From the NCBI RefSeq assembly GCF_000236685.1, contig NC_016633.1:186001-250000 (forward strand): 64,000 nt of DNA. The letters run 5' to 3'. Positions within the stretch are counted from its first letter, which is position 1; each line of letters opens with the position of its first letter. The DNA comes from Sphaerochaeta pleomorpha str. Grapes. GTDB taxonomy: Bacteria; Spirochaetota; Spirochaetia; Sphaerochaetales; Sphaerochaetaceae. Position numbers and translations under genes: made by a program. Below the pieces are notes generated by a model. That model made no database searches and was not told the DNA's origin. It saw only the letters and a program-made list of their open reading frames with translations. Positions 27,101 through 35,300 of the stretch are shown here, piece after piece.

Positions 27101-27313
27101 TTCTCAAGCCTTGACCAAGACTTTGCCATCAATGATGTAATCCCAGAGCATGCGGAGTCTGTAAAACCCGTGGTCCCGAGACATCTTACCGTACGGGAAC
27201 GAAAGGGAAACTTTGAAGAAATCAACAAAGGCTATATGGGTGAGCAAGCCCATTTGGAAGCCTCGCGTTGCTTGCGGTGCGACATCAGGCAAGAGTGGGA
27301 GAGTAGTAAATGA
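24161..27313 (+). CDS. Fused NuoF-like (HydB) and GltD-like NAD(P)H oxidoreductase subunit
   Basis: 1050 residues. Residues 1-125 form a thioredoxin-like domain with three visible cysteines (GTCGIG, GCFGFC). About 150-540 is a NuoF core with FMN loop GRGGAGFPTGLKWE, NADH loop GEETALIASIEGKGGRPR, and 4Fe-4S site SCGKCVPCREG plus SICDSALC. From about 556 a GltD-like module follows: cysteine-rich helical segment (CSNSCPLHMHIP, ICHFHCQMRC), FAD fold IVGSGPAGLCAAFYLSRLG near 675 and a second Rossmann fold VVIIGGGNVAIDAAR near 803 followed by VYRRS, which favours NADPH. A single chain with two nicotinamide sites suggests a bifurcating or NADPH-linked hydrogenase. A fusion artefact is unlikely: the frame is clean and its ends overlap both neighbours. 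Confidence 0.93.
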   Translation: MMLNLTPLRQKGVSALDSSSVSIAIGMGTCGIGNGADLLYQAFEAQIQERKLAIHLGKVGCFGFCAEEPLVNIHLEGLPLLILNRVKVSDIPKIFTWIEKKSFPANRVLCKVSSWDHLTGTTSYGTGFPSIREWDELPFFHRQKKIVLRDAGLINPESIEEFRNVGGYDAFLKVLHSYSPQQVIAEIKDSKLRGRGGAGFPTGLKWELMAKQAAPRKFLICNVDEGDPGAYMNRNEMESDPHMLIEGMLIGAYAMGAAEGIVYVRAEYPLAVQRLNIAVAQAQAASMLGNGIDGTDFNFDLKVVEGAGAFVCGEETALIASIEGKGGRPRIKPPFPAQSGYLGFPTDINNMETWCNIAAIIAKGSSWFKETGTEKSPGTKVFSLVGKIKNTGLVELPLGEKLTTLIYEIGGGAADPDKKIKAVQSGGPSGGCIPVGKFDTPIDYESLVSLGSIMGSGGMVVMDQDNCMVDVARYFIEFTHNESCGKCVPCREGLAQELALLDKIATGKGTLNDMLLLEELAHSICDSALCGLGQSAPNPVLTTLRYFKNEYEQHINLQYCEAGTCEELVTALCSNSCPLHMHIPSYLQLLKENRLQEAFEITLRDNPLPGTIGRICHFHCQMRCRRDTIDEPVHQGEIHRYLADTIYKMGGESQVYAKLVREKLPPTDQHVAIVGSGPAGLCAAFYLSRLGHTVTIYEREAKAGGILRYGIPSYRLPKEILDKELQVFKKLGIHFVFKKRLGVDFSLSDLKEQNQAVLLALGSYRSQKLDIPGMSLKGVVQGTTLLEDLAKQKKIPVGKKVVIIGGGNVAIDAARSLWRLGREVTVVYRRSVDDMPANRMELAEAFQEKINFVCMAGPSRILGQAGKRVAGLEIKEMQGGDYDLSGRKRPLESDIVSAIACDMVVIAIGESVEQELLQQQGLETTERGSLAVAPYSYRTNLSNVYAVGDVTTGPSTAAQAMGYAKKAAMAIDFALTSKHRFSSLDQDFAINDVIPEHAESVKPVVPRHLTVRERKGNFEEINKGYMGEQAHLEASRCLRCDIRQEWESSK

Positions 27314-29085
27314 GTGAAGAATTTCTTTCTGTAACAATTGATGATAAGCGATATTCCTTCCCGCAAGGATCGAAAATCCTTGATGCCTGCCTGTCTGTCG
27401 GTATAAAGATCCCTACGCTGTGTTATCTAAAGGATGTATCGACAAATGCCTCGTGTGGAATTTGCCTGGTCGAGGTCAAAGGAGCGAAACACCTGGTACG
27501 CTCCTGCATCACCTCCCTCATCCCGGACATGGAAATCAAGACAAATACCGAACGCATACGCAAGAATCGCAGGATAAACCTTGAACTCCTGATGGCAAAC
27601 CATCCCCTTTCCTGCCTTACCTGTGACCGGAACCTGAACTGTGAACTGCAGAACCTCGCCCATGATCTGGGAATACAGGAAAGCAGGTTCCCCGCGACAA
27701 GGAAAAAAAGGCTTCCCCTTGATGAAACTTCCCCTGCAATCGTGCGGGACCCGAACAAATGCATTCTCTGCAACCGCTGTATCGAGGTCTGCGCCTCGGT
27801 GCAGGGAGTCAGTGCGATCGACATTACCCATAGGGGGACGGAAAGCAGGGTCTCTACGTTCATGGACAAAGGCTTGGGCAACATAGCCTGTACCAATTGC
27901 GGCCAGTGCCTCCTGGTTTGCCCCACCGGATCTATTACCCAGAAAACCCAGACCCAGGAAGTCTGGTCAATGCTGTCCGACCCGAACCTGGTTACCCTTG
28001 TACAGACAGCTCCCGCTGTACGTGTCGCCCTTGGGGAGGAGCTGGGAATGGAGGAAGGTTCTCTGGTAACAGGTAAAATGGTATCAGCATTACGCCACCT
28101 TGGTTTTTCAAAGGTTTTCGACACCCAGTTTGCCGCTGATCTGACAATCATGGAAGAAGGCTATGAATTGCTGAAACGAATGAAAGAACAAGGCGTTCTC
28201 CCCATGATAACCTCCTGTTCCCCGGGCTGGATCAAGTATATCGAGCATTTTTATCCCGAGTTGCTCGCGCATCTCTCAACCTGCAAGTCCCCCCAGCAGA
28301 TGTTTGGGTCCATTGCAAAAACCTATTATGCGAAAAAGGCAGGCATAGACCCTAAAATCATACGGGTTGTTTCAATCATGCCTTGTACTGCGAAAAAATT
28401 CGAGGCAAAGCGGGAAGAAGTGGATGGTGCCTACCGGTATTGGAAAGAAGAAAACAAAGAATATGCAGAACCGTTCTTCCCCGATGTCGATATTGCTCTG
28501 ACAACCCGGGAACTTGGTGCAATGTGCAGGGAAGGGGGAATCGACTTTTCCAGTCTTCCCGTTGAAATGTTCGACAGTCCCCTGGGGGAATCCACCGGTG
28601 CCGCTACGCTGTTCGGATCGACAGGCGGGGTGATGGAGGCTGCATTACGCACGCTCAGCGAGGTTGTATCGAAAAAACCCCTGGTTGATGTGAATTTTAC
28701 CGAAATACGGGGAATGGAAGGATTGCGTGAGGCAAAGGTAGCACTCGGGGAAACAGAAATACAGGTTGCCGTAGCCCATACTTTGAAAAATGCCAGGGTC
28801 CTTCTGGAACAGATCAAGCAAGGCACATCTCCCTACACCTTTATCGAGATAATGACCTGTCCAGGTGGGTGTATCGGTGGCGGGGGACAAAGCATTCCTT
28901 CAGATGCCGCGGCCAGGGAAAAACGCTCAAAGTCCCTCTATAGGGAAGATGTCAGGCTGGAAATCCGCAAGTCGCATGAAAATCCTGAGATACAGCAATT
29001 GTACAAAGAATTCCTTCTCGAGCCCCTTGGCCCGCTGTCCCATAGGTTGCTCCACACAGGCTATGTCGTGAGAGGGGTAGTGTAA
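27310..29085 (+). CDS. hydA: [FeFe]-hydrogenase catalytic subunit
   Basis: 591 residues. In order: a [2Fe-2S] ferredoxin domain (residues 1-80), a His-Cys 4Fe-4S site (HPLSCLTCDRNLNC near 97), two 4Fe-4S sites (CILCNRCIEVC near 152, CTNCGQCLLVCP near 195), then the H-cluster domain with L1 TSCSPGW near 300, L2 MPCTAKKFEAKR near 357 and L3 EIMTCPGGCIGGGGQ near 514. This is the M3-like layout of soluble group A hydrogenases. It reduces protons or oxidises hydrogen in the cytoplasm, together with the two upstream subunits. L1 has Ser where TSCCPGW normally has the second Cys. The maturases HydE, HydF and HydG are not in the window. Confidence 0.96.
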   Translation: MSEEFLSVTIDDKRYSFPQGSKILDACLSVGIKIPTLCYLKDVSTNASCGICLVEVKGAKHLVRSCITSLIPDMEIKTNTERIRKNRRINLELLMANHPLSCLTCDRNLNCELQNLAHDLGIQESRFPATRKKRLPLDETSPAIVRDPNKCILCNRCIEVCASVQGVSAIDITHRGTESRVSTFMDKGLGNIACTNCGQCLLVCPTGSITQKTQTQEVWSMLSDPNLVTLVQTAPAVRVALGEELGMEEGSLVTGKMVSALRHLGFSKVFDTQFAADLTIMEEGYELLKRMKEQGVLPMITSCSPGWIKYIEHFYPELLAHLSTCKSPQQMFGSIAKTYYAKKAGIDPKIIRVVSIMPCTAKKFEAKREEVDGAYRYWKEENKEYAEPFFPDVDIALTTRELGAMCREGGIDFSSLPVEMFDSPLGESTGAATLFGSTGGVMEAALRTLSEVVSKKPLVDVNFTEIRGMEGLREAKVALGETEIQVAVAHTLKNARVLLEQIKQGTSPYTFIEIMTCPGGCIGGGGQSIPSDAAAREKRSKSLYREDVRLEIRKSHENPEIQQLYKEFLLEPLGPLSHRLLHTGYVVRGVV

Positions 29086-29281
29086 ACCTCCCCTCTCGAA
29101 AACTCTTCAGTAAATCGGTAAACACCTTTGCATAGTATTTTATATGGAAAGGATGTTTAAGTGTGTTGTTATCGTCGAAAACGAAAGAGCCGGTTTTCTA
29201 AATACCATGATTCCCATAGTAATTATTTGTAATAAAAAACTAAAAAAAACAAGTTTAAAAATTTGCAAGTAAAAGTTTTAG

Positions 29282-29309
29282 TTGACTTGTATACATAATC
29301 GTATATAAA
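29282..29309 (+). promoter_or_regulatory. Promoter of the FdrA/molybdenum hydroxylase operon with internal palindrome
   Basis: TTGACT (29282-29287), 16 bases, TATAAA (29304-29309). The spacer contains the palindrome TGTATACA (29288-29295), a typical core for FCD-type GntR repressors, and the operon encodes one (35714-36382). The rest of 29086-29350 is AT-rich with no gene. Confidence 0.6.
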
Positions 29310-29350
29310 ATAGAATATCAGAATGAAGACTAAAACCGAGGAGAAGGAGC

Positions 29351-32300
29351 ATGAAGAGGGTACTCATTCATAATGAACTATATGCTGATTCAGTATTTTT
29401 AATGCTTCTTAGCAGGGACTTGAAAAAAAATATTGGAGTAGTCTCCGCCTCAGTTATTATGGGAACCCCAAGCAATCTTGCTTTGCTCAAGGAACAGGGC
29501 TTTTTGGAATCTGAACTGGTAGCAGCAAAATCCGATGACTTGGTGATCGCAGTAGACTGTAAGGATGAAAAAACCCTGGAAACAGTCATTGCGGATGCCG
29601 AGGATTTTCTCATGGGTAAAATTGCGGAAGGTGAGGGGGCGATACCCTATGAGCACCCCGCAACCCTGGCCGAAGCCCTATCTGTACAGAAAACCACGAA
29701 CCTAGCAATCATATCCGTTCCCGGACAGTATGCTGCCTATGAAGCCAGAATGGCACTTAAAAAAGGGTTGCATGTCATGCTGTTCTCAAACAATGTGTCA
29801 ATCGAGGACGAGATTGAGCTCAAACGCCTTGGACAGAAAAAGGGTCTTTTGGTTATGGGGCCTGACTGTGGTACGGCAATCATTGGGGGGGCGGGCCTTT
29901 GTTTTGCAAACAGGGTGGCAAAAGGTCCGATCGGAATTGTCGCGGCATCAGGTACCGGAGTGCAGGAAGTCTCCTGTCTCCTGGATCGGTTCGGCACTGG
30001 CGTAAGTCAAGCCATAGGTACAGGGGGAAGGGATCTGCAATCGCAGATTGGTGGCATGTCCATGCTCATGGGAATAGCTGCGCTTGAAAGAGATCCCCAG
30101 ACAAAAGTTATCGTAATCATCTCGAAACCGCCGAATAATGCCATAGCCTGCAAGGTTGTCTCTGCCTTGGAGAAAGGTGGAAAACCTTCGGTTGTCCATT
30201 TTCTCGGTGCAGACCTGAGAGGGTTCGACCATAGTCCGTCAATCAGTTGGGCGGATAATCTTGAAGATACTGCAAGGTTGGCTGCAAACTTGGTACATGT
30301 CCCGATTAGCACGGCAGAACGAGCAGAGAACTGGCCATTTGATATGGATTGGGAATCGATCGATGTCCTGGTGAAACGGGAGATTGCCCATATGGATACC
30401 AACCAGAGAAACCTCAGGGGATATTATACCGGGGGGACTTTGGCAGATGAGGCCTTGATGGCCCTAAGTGACTTAAACGGCGGCGTTTGGTCCAACAACC
30501 AGACAGACCCTGCCTTTGTCCTTAACAATCCCTACCACTCGGTTGCCCACTCGATCATCGACCTTGGCGATGAGATCTTCACGGTAGGGAAACCCCATCC
30601 CATGATAGATCCGATCTCCCGCACCGACCGCATTGAGTCAGAGATGAACGACCCTACGATTGCGGTCATGCTTTTCGATTGCATCCTTGGTGACGGTTCC
30701 CATGCTGACCCTGCAACTGTCCTATCTGGGGCTATAGCCAAAGCGAAGCAGGCGGCAAAGGACAGGGGAGGATATCTTTCCGCAATCGTATCGGTGACAG
30801 GGACAGACAAGGATTTTCAAAATCGTACAGAACAGATTGCCATACTGGAAAAACAGAAGGCAATCGTAATGCCATCAAATTATCAGGCCGTGAGGTTAGC
30901 CAAAAGGATTCTGCTGAGAGAATTTGGACCCAAGACGTTACATGTGCAAACTTGCTCGCATCGGCTTTCCTCACGGTCTTTTCCATCAGAAATCGAGTCG
31001 CCAGAACTGGATACCTATGCGATTCTCTCCTTGTTTACGCAAGGATTACATGTCGTGAACCTAGGTTTGGAAGCTTTTTCAAAGAATCTCAATGCTTGCC
31101 AGGTGCCAAGCATCCAGGTTTCCTGGAATCCCCCGGGAAGAGGGAATATGCGTTCCTTTGAGGCCCTCACCCGGATTGAAAAGCAAGAAAGCCTCGATAG
31201 GGATGCTGCAAATGCAGAGGCAGTGGGCCGTATTATCGATTCGTTGCCGATGCTCCAGGGGATAGGGCGTGCCGGGGACGTTGTCCCTGGAATGCGAAAA
31301 AACCTTGTGCTTCATGCCGGGCCTCCTCTGACTTGGGATTGTATGTGCGGGCCGATGAGAGGGGCTGTGATAGGGGCTTTGCTGTATGAAAAACTTGCAA
31401 ACACGCCTGAGGAGGCTGCGAAGTTAGCCGCTTCAGGGAAAATTGACTTTGAACCTTGCCATGAGCATAAAGCGGTAGGTCCCATGGCTGGGGTGATGAC
31501 TGAAAGTATGCCAGTCTGGATGATCCAGAACAAAACCTATGGGAACCTCGCGTATGCAACATTGAACGAAGGGCTTGGCAAGGTGCTTCGCTATGGAGCC
31601 TATAGCCAGGAGGTACTTGAAAACCTGCGATGGATGGAAACAACACTGGCTCCCGTTTTACACAAAGCCCTCAAACGACACGGACCGATCGATGTGCGGA
31701 ATCTTGTTGCAAATGCCTTGATGATGGGCGATGAGTGCCATAACAGGAATAAGGCGGCAACCTCACTTTTTATCCGTGAGCTTGCCCCTGCTCTGGTTCT
31801 TCTCGGGGAGGATCCGCAACTGCTGGCAAAGGTGTTTGAGAAGATAGATTCCAATGATCACTTTTTCTTGAATATTTCGATGGCTGCTGCCAAATGCGCA
31901 ATGGATGCAGCTTCTAGTGTCGAGGCAAGTACGCTGGTGACAGCGATGGCCCGAAACGGTACGGAATTCAGCATACAGATCTCTTCTTTGGGAGAACGTT
32001 GGTTCACAGGTCCCTCCTCAGCGGTAGAGGGGTTGTACCTTCCGGGATTCGCAGCCTCCGATGCCGCGCTCGATATCGGTGATTCGGCAATCATGGAGAC
32101 CTTGGGGCTGGGAGCATTTGCCATGGCCTGTGCACCTGCAATAGTCAAGTTTGTAGGGGGCCGCTCGCTTGATGCCTTGGCGTATACCAAGCAAATGTAT
32201 CGAATCACGATATCTGAGAATGCTGCCTTCAGGATTCCTTCTTTGGATTTCAGGGGAAATCCAACAGGAATCGATGCGATGAAAGTTGTAGAGACAGGGA

Positions 32301-32437
32301 TCCTGCCGGTCATTGACACGGGAATTGCCCATAAGGAACCTGGTATTGGGATGGTTGGGGCTGGGATGGTAAAACCTCCCATGAATTGCTTTGTGAAGGC
32401 TGTCTTGGCATATGCAGACAGATATTGCACGAATTGA
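29351..32437 (+). CDS. FdrA-DUF1116 fusion (AllF-AllG-like carbamoyltransferase)
   Basis: 1028 residues. Residues 1 to about 555 are FdrA-like, related to succinyl-CoA synthetase, with ISVPGQYAAYEARMAL, VMGPDCGTAIIGGAGLCFAN and IGTGGRDLQSQIGGMSM. From about 565 to the end is a DUF1116 (YlbE) domain with HAGPPLTWDCMCGPMRGAV and GPMAGVMTESMPVW. In E. coli these are separate genes, now linked with the DUF2877 protein to oxamate carbamoyltransferase. The DUF2877 partner is present in this operon at 36363-37355. The expected reaction is carbamoyl transfer to phosphate giving carbamoyl phosphate, but no carbamate kinase is in the window. GGAGAAGGAG precedes the ATG. The fusion keeps both domains complete. 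Confidence 0.9.
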   Translation: MKRVLIHNELYADSVFLMLLSRDLKKNIGVVSASVIMGTPSNLALLKEQGFLESELVAAKSDDLVIAVDCKDEKTLETVIADAEDFLMGKIAEGEGAIPYEHPATLAEALSVQKTTNLAIISVPGQYAAYEARMALKKGLHVMLFSNNVSIEDEIELKRLGQKKGLLVMGPDCGTAIIGGAGLCFANRVAKGPIGIVAASGTGVQEVSCLLDRFGTGVSQAIGTGGRDLQSQIGGMSMLMGIAALERDPQTKVIVIISKPPNNAIACKVVSALEKGGKPSVVHFLGADLRGFDHSPSISWADNLEDTARLAANLVHVPISTAERAENWPFDMDWESIDVLVKREIAHMDTNQRNLRGYYTGGTLADEALMALSDLNGGVWSNNQTDPAFVLNNPYHSVAHSIIDLGDEIFTVGKPHPMIDPISRTDRIESEMNDPTIAVMLFDCILGDGSHADPATVLSGAIAKAKQAAKDRGGYLSAIVSVTGTDKDFQNRTEQIAILEKQKAIVMPSNYQAVRLAKRILLREFGPKTLHVQTCSHRLSSRSFPSEIESPELDTYAILSLFTQGLHVVNLGLEAFSKNLNACQVPSIQVSWNPPGRGNMRSFEALTRIEKQESLDRDAANAEAVGRIIDSLPMLQGIGRAGDVVPGMRKNLVLHAGPPLTWDCMCGPMRGAVIGALLYEKLANTPEEAAKLAASGKIDFEPCHEHKAVGPMAGVMTESMPVWMIQNKTYGNLAYATLNEGLGKVLRYGAYSQEVLENLRWMETTLAPVLHKALKRHGPIDVRNLVANALMMGDECHNRNKAATSLFIRELAPALVLLGEDPQLLAKVFEKIDSNDHFFLNISMAAAKCAMDAASSVEASTLVTAMARNGTEFSIQISSLGERWFTGPSSAVEGLYLPGFAASDAALDIGDSAIMETLGLGAFAMACAPAIVKFVGGRSLDALAYTKQMYRITISENAAFRIPSLDFRGNPTGIDAMKVVETGILPVIDTGIAHKEPGIGMVGAGMVKPPMNCFVKAVLAYADRYCTN

Positions 32438-32493
32438 CGGGTTCCAGATAATCCGTTGGGAAACGGTAGGGGGCCACTGAGGAGGTACAAACT

Positions 32494-33414
32494 ATGAAAC
32501 AAATCGATCTGACGATTCCATTGGGAATAGGGACTCCGCCTTGGCCTACCTATATTCCTCTTCAGGTACAATATTTCAAGAGATTGGCACCGAATGGGGC
32601 AAATGCCCAGATTTTGACGCACTCCAACCATGTGGGTACCCATCTTGATGGGGAGATTCATTTTTATACACCGGGAAAGGATATTGCAAGCCTTGATCTG
32701 GATTTTCTAGTACATGAGGGGGTAATCGTAGATATCTCTGATATTTGCTCTGACTATGATATCTACACCTCACAGATGGTAGAGGAACGGGTTGAAGTAC
32801 GTGATGGAGATATCTTGATCATCCACACTGGCTTTCACCATTATGGCTGGGACCAGCCGACCGGTGACGAGTTGCGCTATATGATAAAACACCCCGGCCC
32901 TGACCGGGAATTCGCAGAGTGGGCAAAAAGAAAAAAACTCCGTTGGATCGGGGTCGATTGCGGTAGTGCCGACCATCCCATGAACACAAAGATCAGGGAG
33001 TGGATGCCAAAAGAAGCGAAAGAATGTGATGCACATTTTCTACAGAAATATGGGAAATCACTCGAGGAAATCTATACCGCCGATAAATACCAGTTGATGC
33101 ATACCGACTTGTTCAGCCAGGGAATAATCCATGCCGAGTGCCTAGGTGGCGATATCGATCTCTTGTTGAACCAACATGCCGTGATAGGTTGTTATCCCTG
33201 GCGCTTTGTGGACGGTGAAGCATGCATTTCCCGTATCGTCGCCCATATTGACGATGATAGGTATGCCCTGCTCATGGAGAAAAAGAAAAAAGCTATTCTC
33301 ACCAGGTTTGGCGATGTCGCAGGCGCCAAGAATTTCTGGCTGAGTGAAGAGGCGAAGAACCAGTTCATCGCTACTAAGAAGAAGGCTTCTAAAGGAGCTA
33401 AAAATGGCCATTGA
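32494..33414 (+). CDS. Cyclase-family metal-dependent hydrolase
   Basis: 306 residues with GAGGAGG before the ATG. The metal-binding motif of the cyclase/kynurenine-formamidase family is clear: HVGTHLDGEIHF near residue 49 (H-x-G-T-H-x-D-x3-H). IGVDCGSADHP and a C-terminal HAECLGGDIDLL follow. Characterised members hydrolyse amide or lactam bonds (N-formylkynurenine, isatin). Beside a molybdenum hydroxylase and a carbamoyltransferase-like system, ring opening of a hydroxylated N-heterocycle or cleavage of an amide is the natural guess. It is longer than the usual 210-260 residues because of an extended middle part. Confidence 0.88.
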   Translation: MKQIDLTIPLGIGTPPWPTYIPLQVQYFKRLAPNGANAQILTHSNHVGTHLDGEIHFYTPGKDIASLDLDFLVHEGVIVDISDICSDYDIYTSQMVEERVEVRDGDILIIHTGFHHYGWDQPTGDELRYMIKHPGPDREFAEWAKRKKLRWIGVDCGSADHPMNTKIREWMPKEAKECDAHFLQKYGKSLEEIYTADKYQLMHTDLFSQGIIHAECLGGDIDLLLNQHAVIGCYPWRFVDGEACISRIVAHIDDDRYALLMEKKKKAILTRFGDVAGAKNFWLSEEAKNQFIATKKKASKGAKNGH

Positions 33415-34090
33415 CGAGATGGAGAAAAAGCTGAGGCCCCCTTATATCCCTCTCAAACCTTATCCTGCCAAAGTAGTTACCCTGGCCTCAGGTGAACGGA
33501 TGGTTATCCGTGAGGCAAAGCGTGAGGAGGTAGGGCCCCTGTTGGGTACCCTCTACCCCTTGCTCGGGGTCAGTGCCGATTTCTATGATATTGTCGCTGC
33601 CCGGATGTATGCGGAAATCCTGGGTTGGTATCATTACAGGGTAGCCAATGAGTTCGTGCTTGTCGGCACCATTGATGGCGTGATTGCAGGAATCGTGACG
33701 AGCCGGCATGTAACGCCGAAGCTTGGCATGAGTCTACATACCTTGGCGATTAAAAGGGGCCTGCGCATCGGGGCCCTGCTTTTTGCTGCAAAGATGGAAC
33801 ACCATATTGAAATCCTCGGTGAAACGGAAGTCTATATCGTTGCTGAAAGTCCTATCGGCTTCAAACGGTGGATGATCGAGTACCAGCTCGAGGACAGGAC
33901 AGGTCTGTATCCAGAGGTACGGCATGAACTGGGAGGTGTGCCGACCTATGTATTGACTAAAAACCTATGGAAATCTGTCCGTGATGCAAAATGTGCAGGT
34001 ACCAGACCAATTCCAGAAGCAGAGCTGGAACGGGCAAAAACGCTTAGGATGCCTTCTGCGTATCCACAAATACCGGGATTCAAGAGGTGA
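33404..34090 (+). CDS. GNAT-like acyltransferase, function unknown
   Basis: 228 residues from the ATG at 33404 (AAAGGAG upstream), overlapping the preceding gene by 11 bases. After an N-terminal extension rich in Pro (LRPPYIPLKPYPAK), the body looks like an acetyltransferase fold: MVIREAKREEVGPLLGTLYPLLG, a central EFVLVGTIDGVIAGIVTSR strand pair, and a later VYIVAESPIGFKRWMIEYQ. The canonical acetyl-CoA loop (Q-x2-G-x-G/A) is not obvious, so catalysis is uncertain. It might modify a pathway intermediate or act as a structural partner. Its position inside the operon, tightly coupled on both sides, argues for a pathway role. Confidence 0.6.
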   Translation: MAIDEMEKKLRPPYIPLKPYPAKVVTLASGERMVIREAKREEVGPLLGTLYPLLGVSADFYDIVAARMYAEILGWYHYRVANEFVLVGTIDGVIAGIVTSRHVTPKLGMSLHTLAIKRGLRIGALLFAAKMEHHIEILGETEVYIVAESPIGFKRWMIEYQLEDRTGLYPEVRHELGGVPTYVLTKNLWKSVRDAKCAGTRPIPEAELERAKTLRMPSAYPQIPGFKR

Positions 34091-34093
34091 TAC

Positions 34094-35290
34094 ATGGCAA
34101 ATATAGGGATTGTAGGTATCGGTCATACAAAGTTCGGTAACCTATCGGGGTGCAGCATCACAGAATTGCTGTCACAGGCTGCGATCGACGCCCTATCTGA
34201 TGCCAGTTTTATCGAGCGACGAAGAGAAGTGGACCAAGTGTTCGTTGCCAATATGGCATCAGTCCTTTTTTGCCATCAGACCTCCCTTGCCTCCGCCTTG
34301 GTGAGCCAGCTCGATATGATACCTGTCAGTGCGGAAACTGTGGAAAATGGCCCTGCCTCAGGGGCAAGTGCCATAAAATTGGCTTATATGGCCATTGCCT
34401 CCAAAATGGCAGATTTTGTCCTGGTAGTAGGCGGGGAATCTATGCATACCCTGACTCCCTGGAAAACAACCGATGTAGTTTCAACCATGCTTGAAAGCGA
34501 GACAGAATACAATGTAGGGCTAACCCTTCCTGCCTTCGGGGGGATGTTTACCCGCCTCTATAGCGAAAAATATGGGTTAACCGAGAAAGACCTTGCCCTT
34601 CTGGCAGTAAAGGCACATGCAAACGCAGCAAAAAACATCTATGCCCATCTGCAAATACCCTGTTTTCTTGAAGCCTTGACGGAAGGGCCAGACAGAACAG
34701 TCATAAATCCGCCTGTTGCCGAGCCGTTACGCCTCTATGCAACCTGCCCCGTTAGTGACGGGGCAGCTGCTGTATTGCTTGCAAATCTCGATTCCCCGAA
34801 AGCGACGGGTTTTCCAAAGATTCCCATACGGATAGCAGGTATTGCCAGTGCCACCGATACCCATTGCGTCCATAACCGGAAAGATCCCCTAGTTCTTGAT
34901 GCAGTACGGATAGCCACTGAAAAAGCCTATGCAATGGCAAATATAGGGCCAAAGGATATCTCCTTTGCTGAGTTGCATGATGCCTTCTCCATTTTGGAGC
35001 TTGCTATCAGCGAGGAGGCTGGTTTATTTGAAAGAGGGAAAAGTTTTCTCGCTGTACGGCAAGGGGTGACTGAAATCGGGGGGAGACTTCCGGTCAACAC
35101 CTCCGGTGGCTTGAAAGCAAAGGGGCATCCCCTTGGGGCCTCTGGGGTGTCCCAGGCCGTGGAATTGGTTCGCCAGTTACGTAATGAAGCGGAAGAGGGG
35201 AGGCAGGTAGCAAATCCATCGTATGGTCTTGCAGTGAATTTTGGTGGATTTGGAAACAATGTTGTTGCACTTATCTGTGCGAAAGGATAG
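34094..35290 (+). CDS. Thiolase-fold protein (lipid-transfer/SCP2 type) lacking the nucleophilic Cys
   Basis: 398 residues, start 3 bases after the previous stop. It aligns by eye with SCP2-type thiolases: MANIGIVGIGHTKFG, SDGAAAVLLAN, FAELHDAFSILELAISEE and NTSGGLKAKGHPLGASG, with the active His in GHPLG. Where thiolases read VE-x2-CASG, this protein reads VENGPASG: residue 87 is Pro (CCT), not Cys. So Claisen chemistry through a covalent Cys-acyl is not possible there. Cys-less members paired with a DUF35 protein, such as Ltp2-ChsH2 of steroid degraders, are retro-aldolases on acyl-CoA. The DUF35 gene here follows directly, so a C-C cleaving aldolase is the best inference. Confidence 0.85.
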   Translation: MANIGIVGIGHTKFGNLSGCSITELLSQAAIDALSDASFIERRREVDQVFVANMASVLFCHQTSLASALVSQLDMIPVSAETVENGPASGASAIKLAYMAIASKMADFVLVVGGESMHTLTPWKTTDVVSTMLESETEYNVGLTLPAFGGMFTRLYSEKYGLTEKDLALLAVKAHANAAKNIYAHLQIPCFLEALTEGPDRTVINPPVAEPLRLYATCPVSDGAAAVLLANLDSPKATGFPKIPIRIAGIASATDTHCVHNRKDPLVLDAVRIATEKAYAMANIGPKDISFAELHDAFSILELAISEEAGLFERGKSFLAVRQGVTEIGGRLPVNTSGGLKAKGHPLGASGVSQAVELVRQLRNEAEEGRQVANPSYGLAVNFGGFGNNVVALICAKG

Positions 35291-35300
35291 GGTTTATACT

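Noticed and set aside
27423-28151. 242-codon minus-strand frame inside the hydrogenase gene
   Set aside because: Antisense to a clear catalytic subunit with all cluster motifs; no ribosome site.
31858-32661. 267-codon minus-strand frame across the FdrA-DUF1116 and cyclase genes
   Set aside because: Antisense to two recognisable genes and their junction; no domain.
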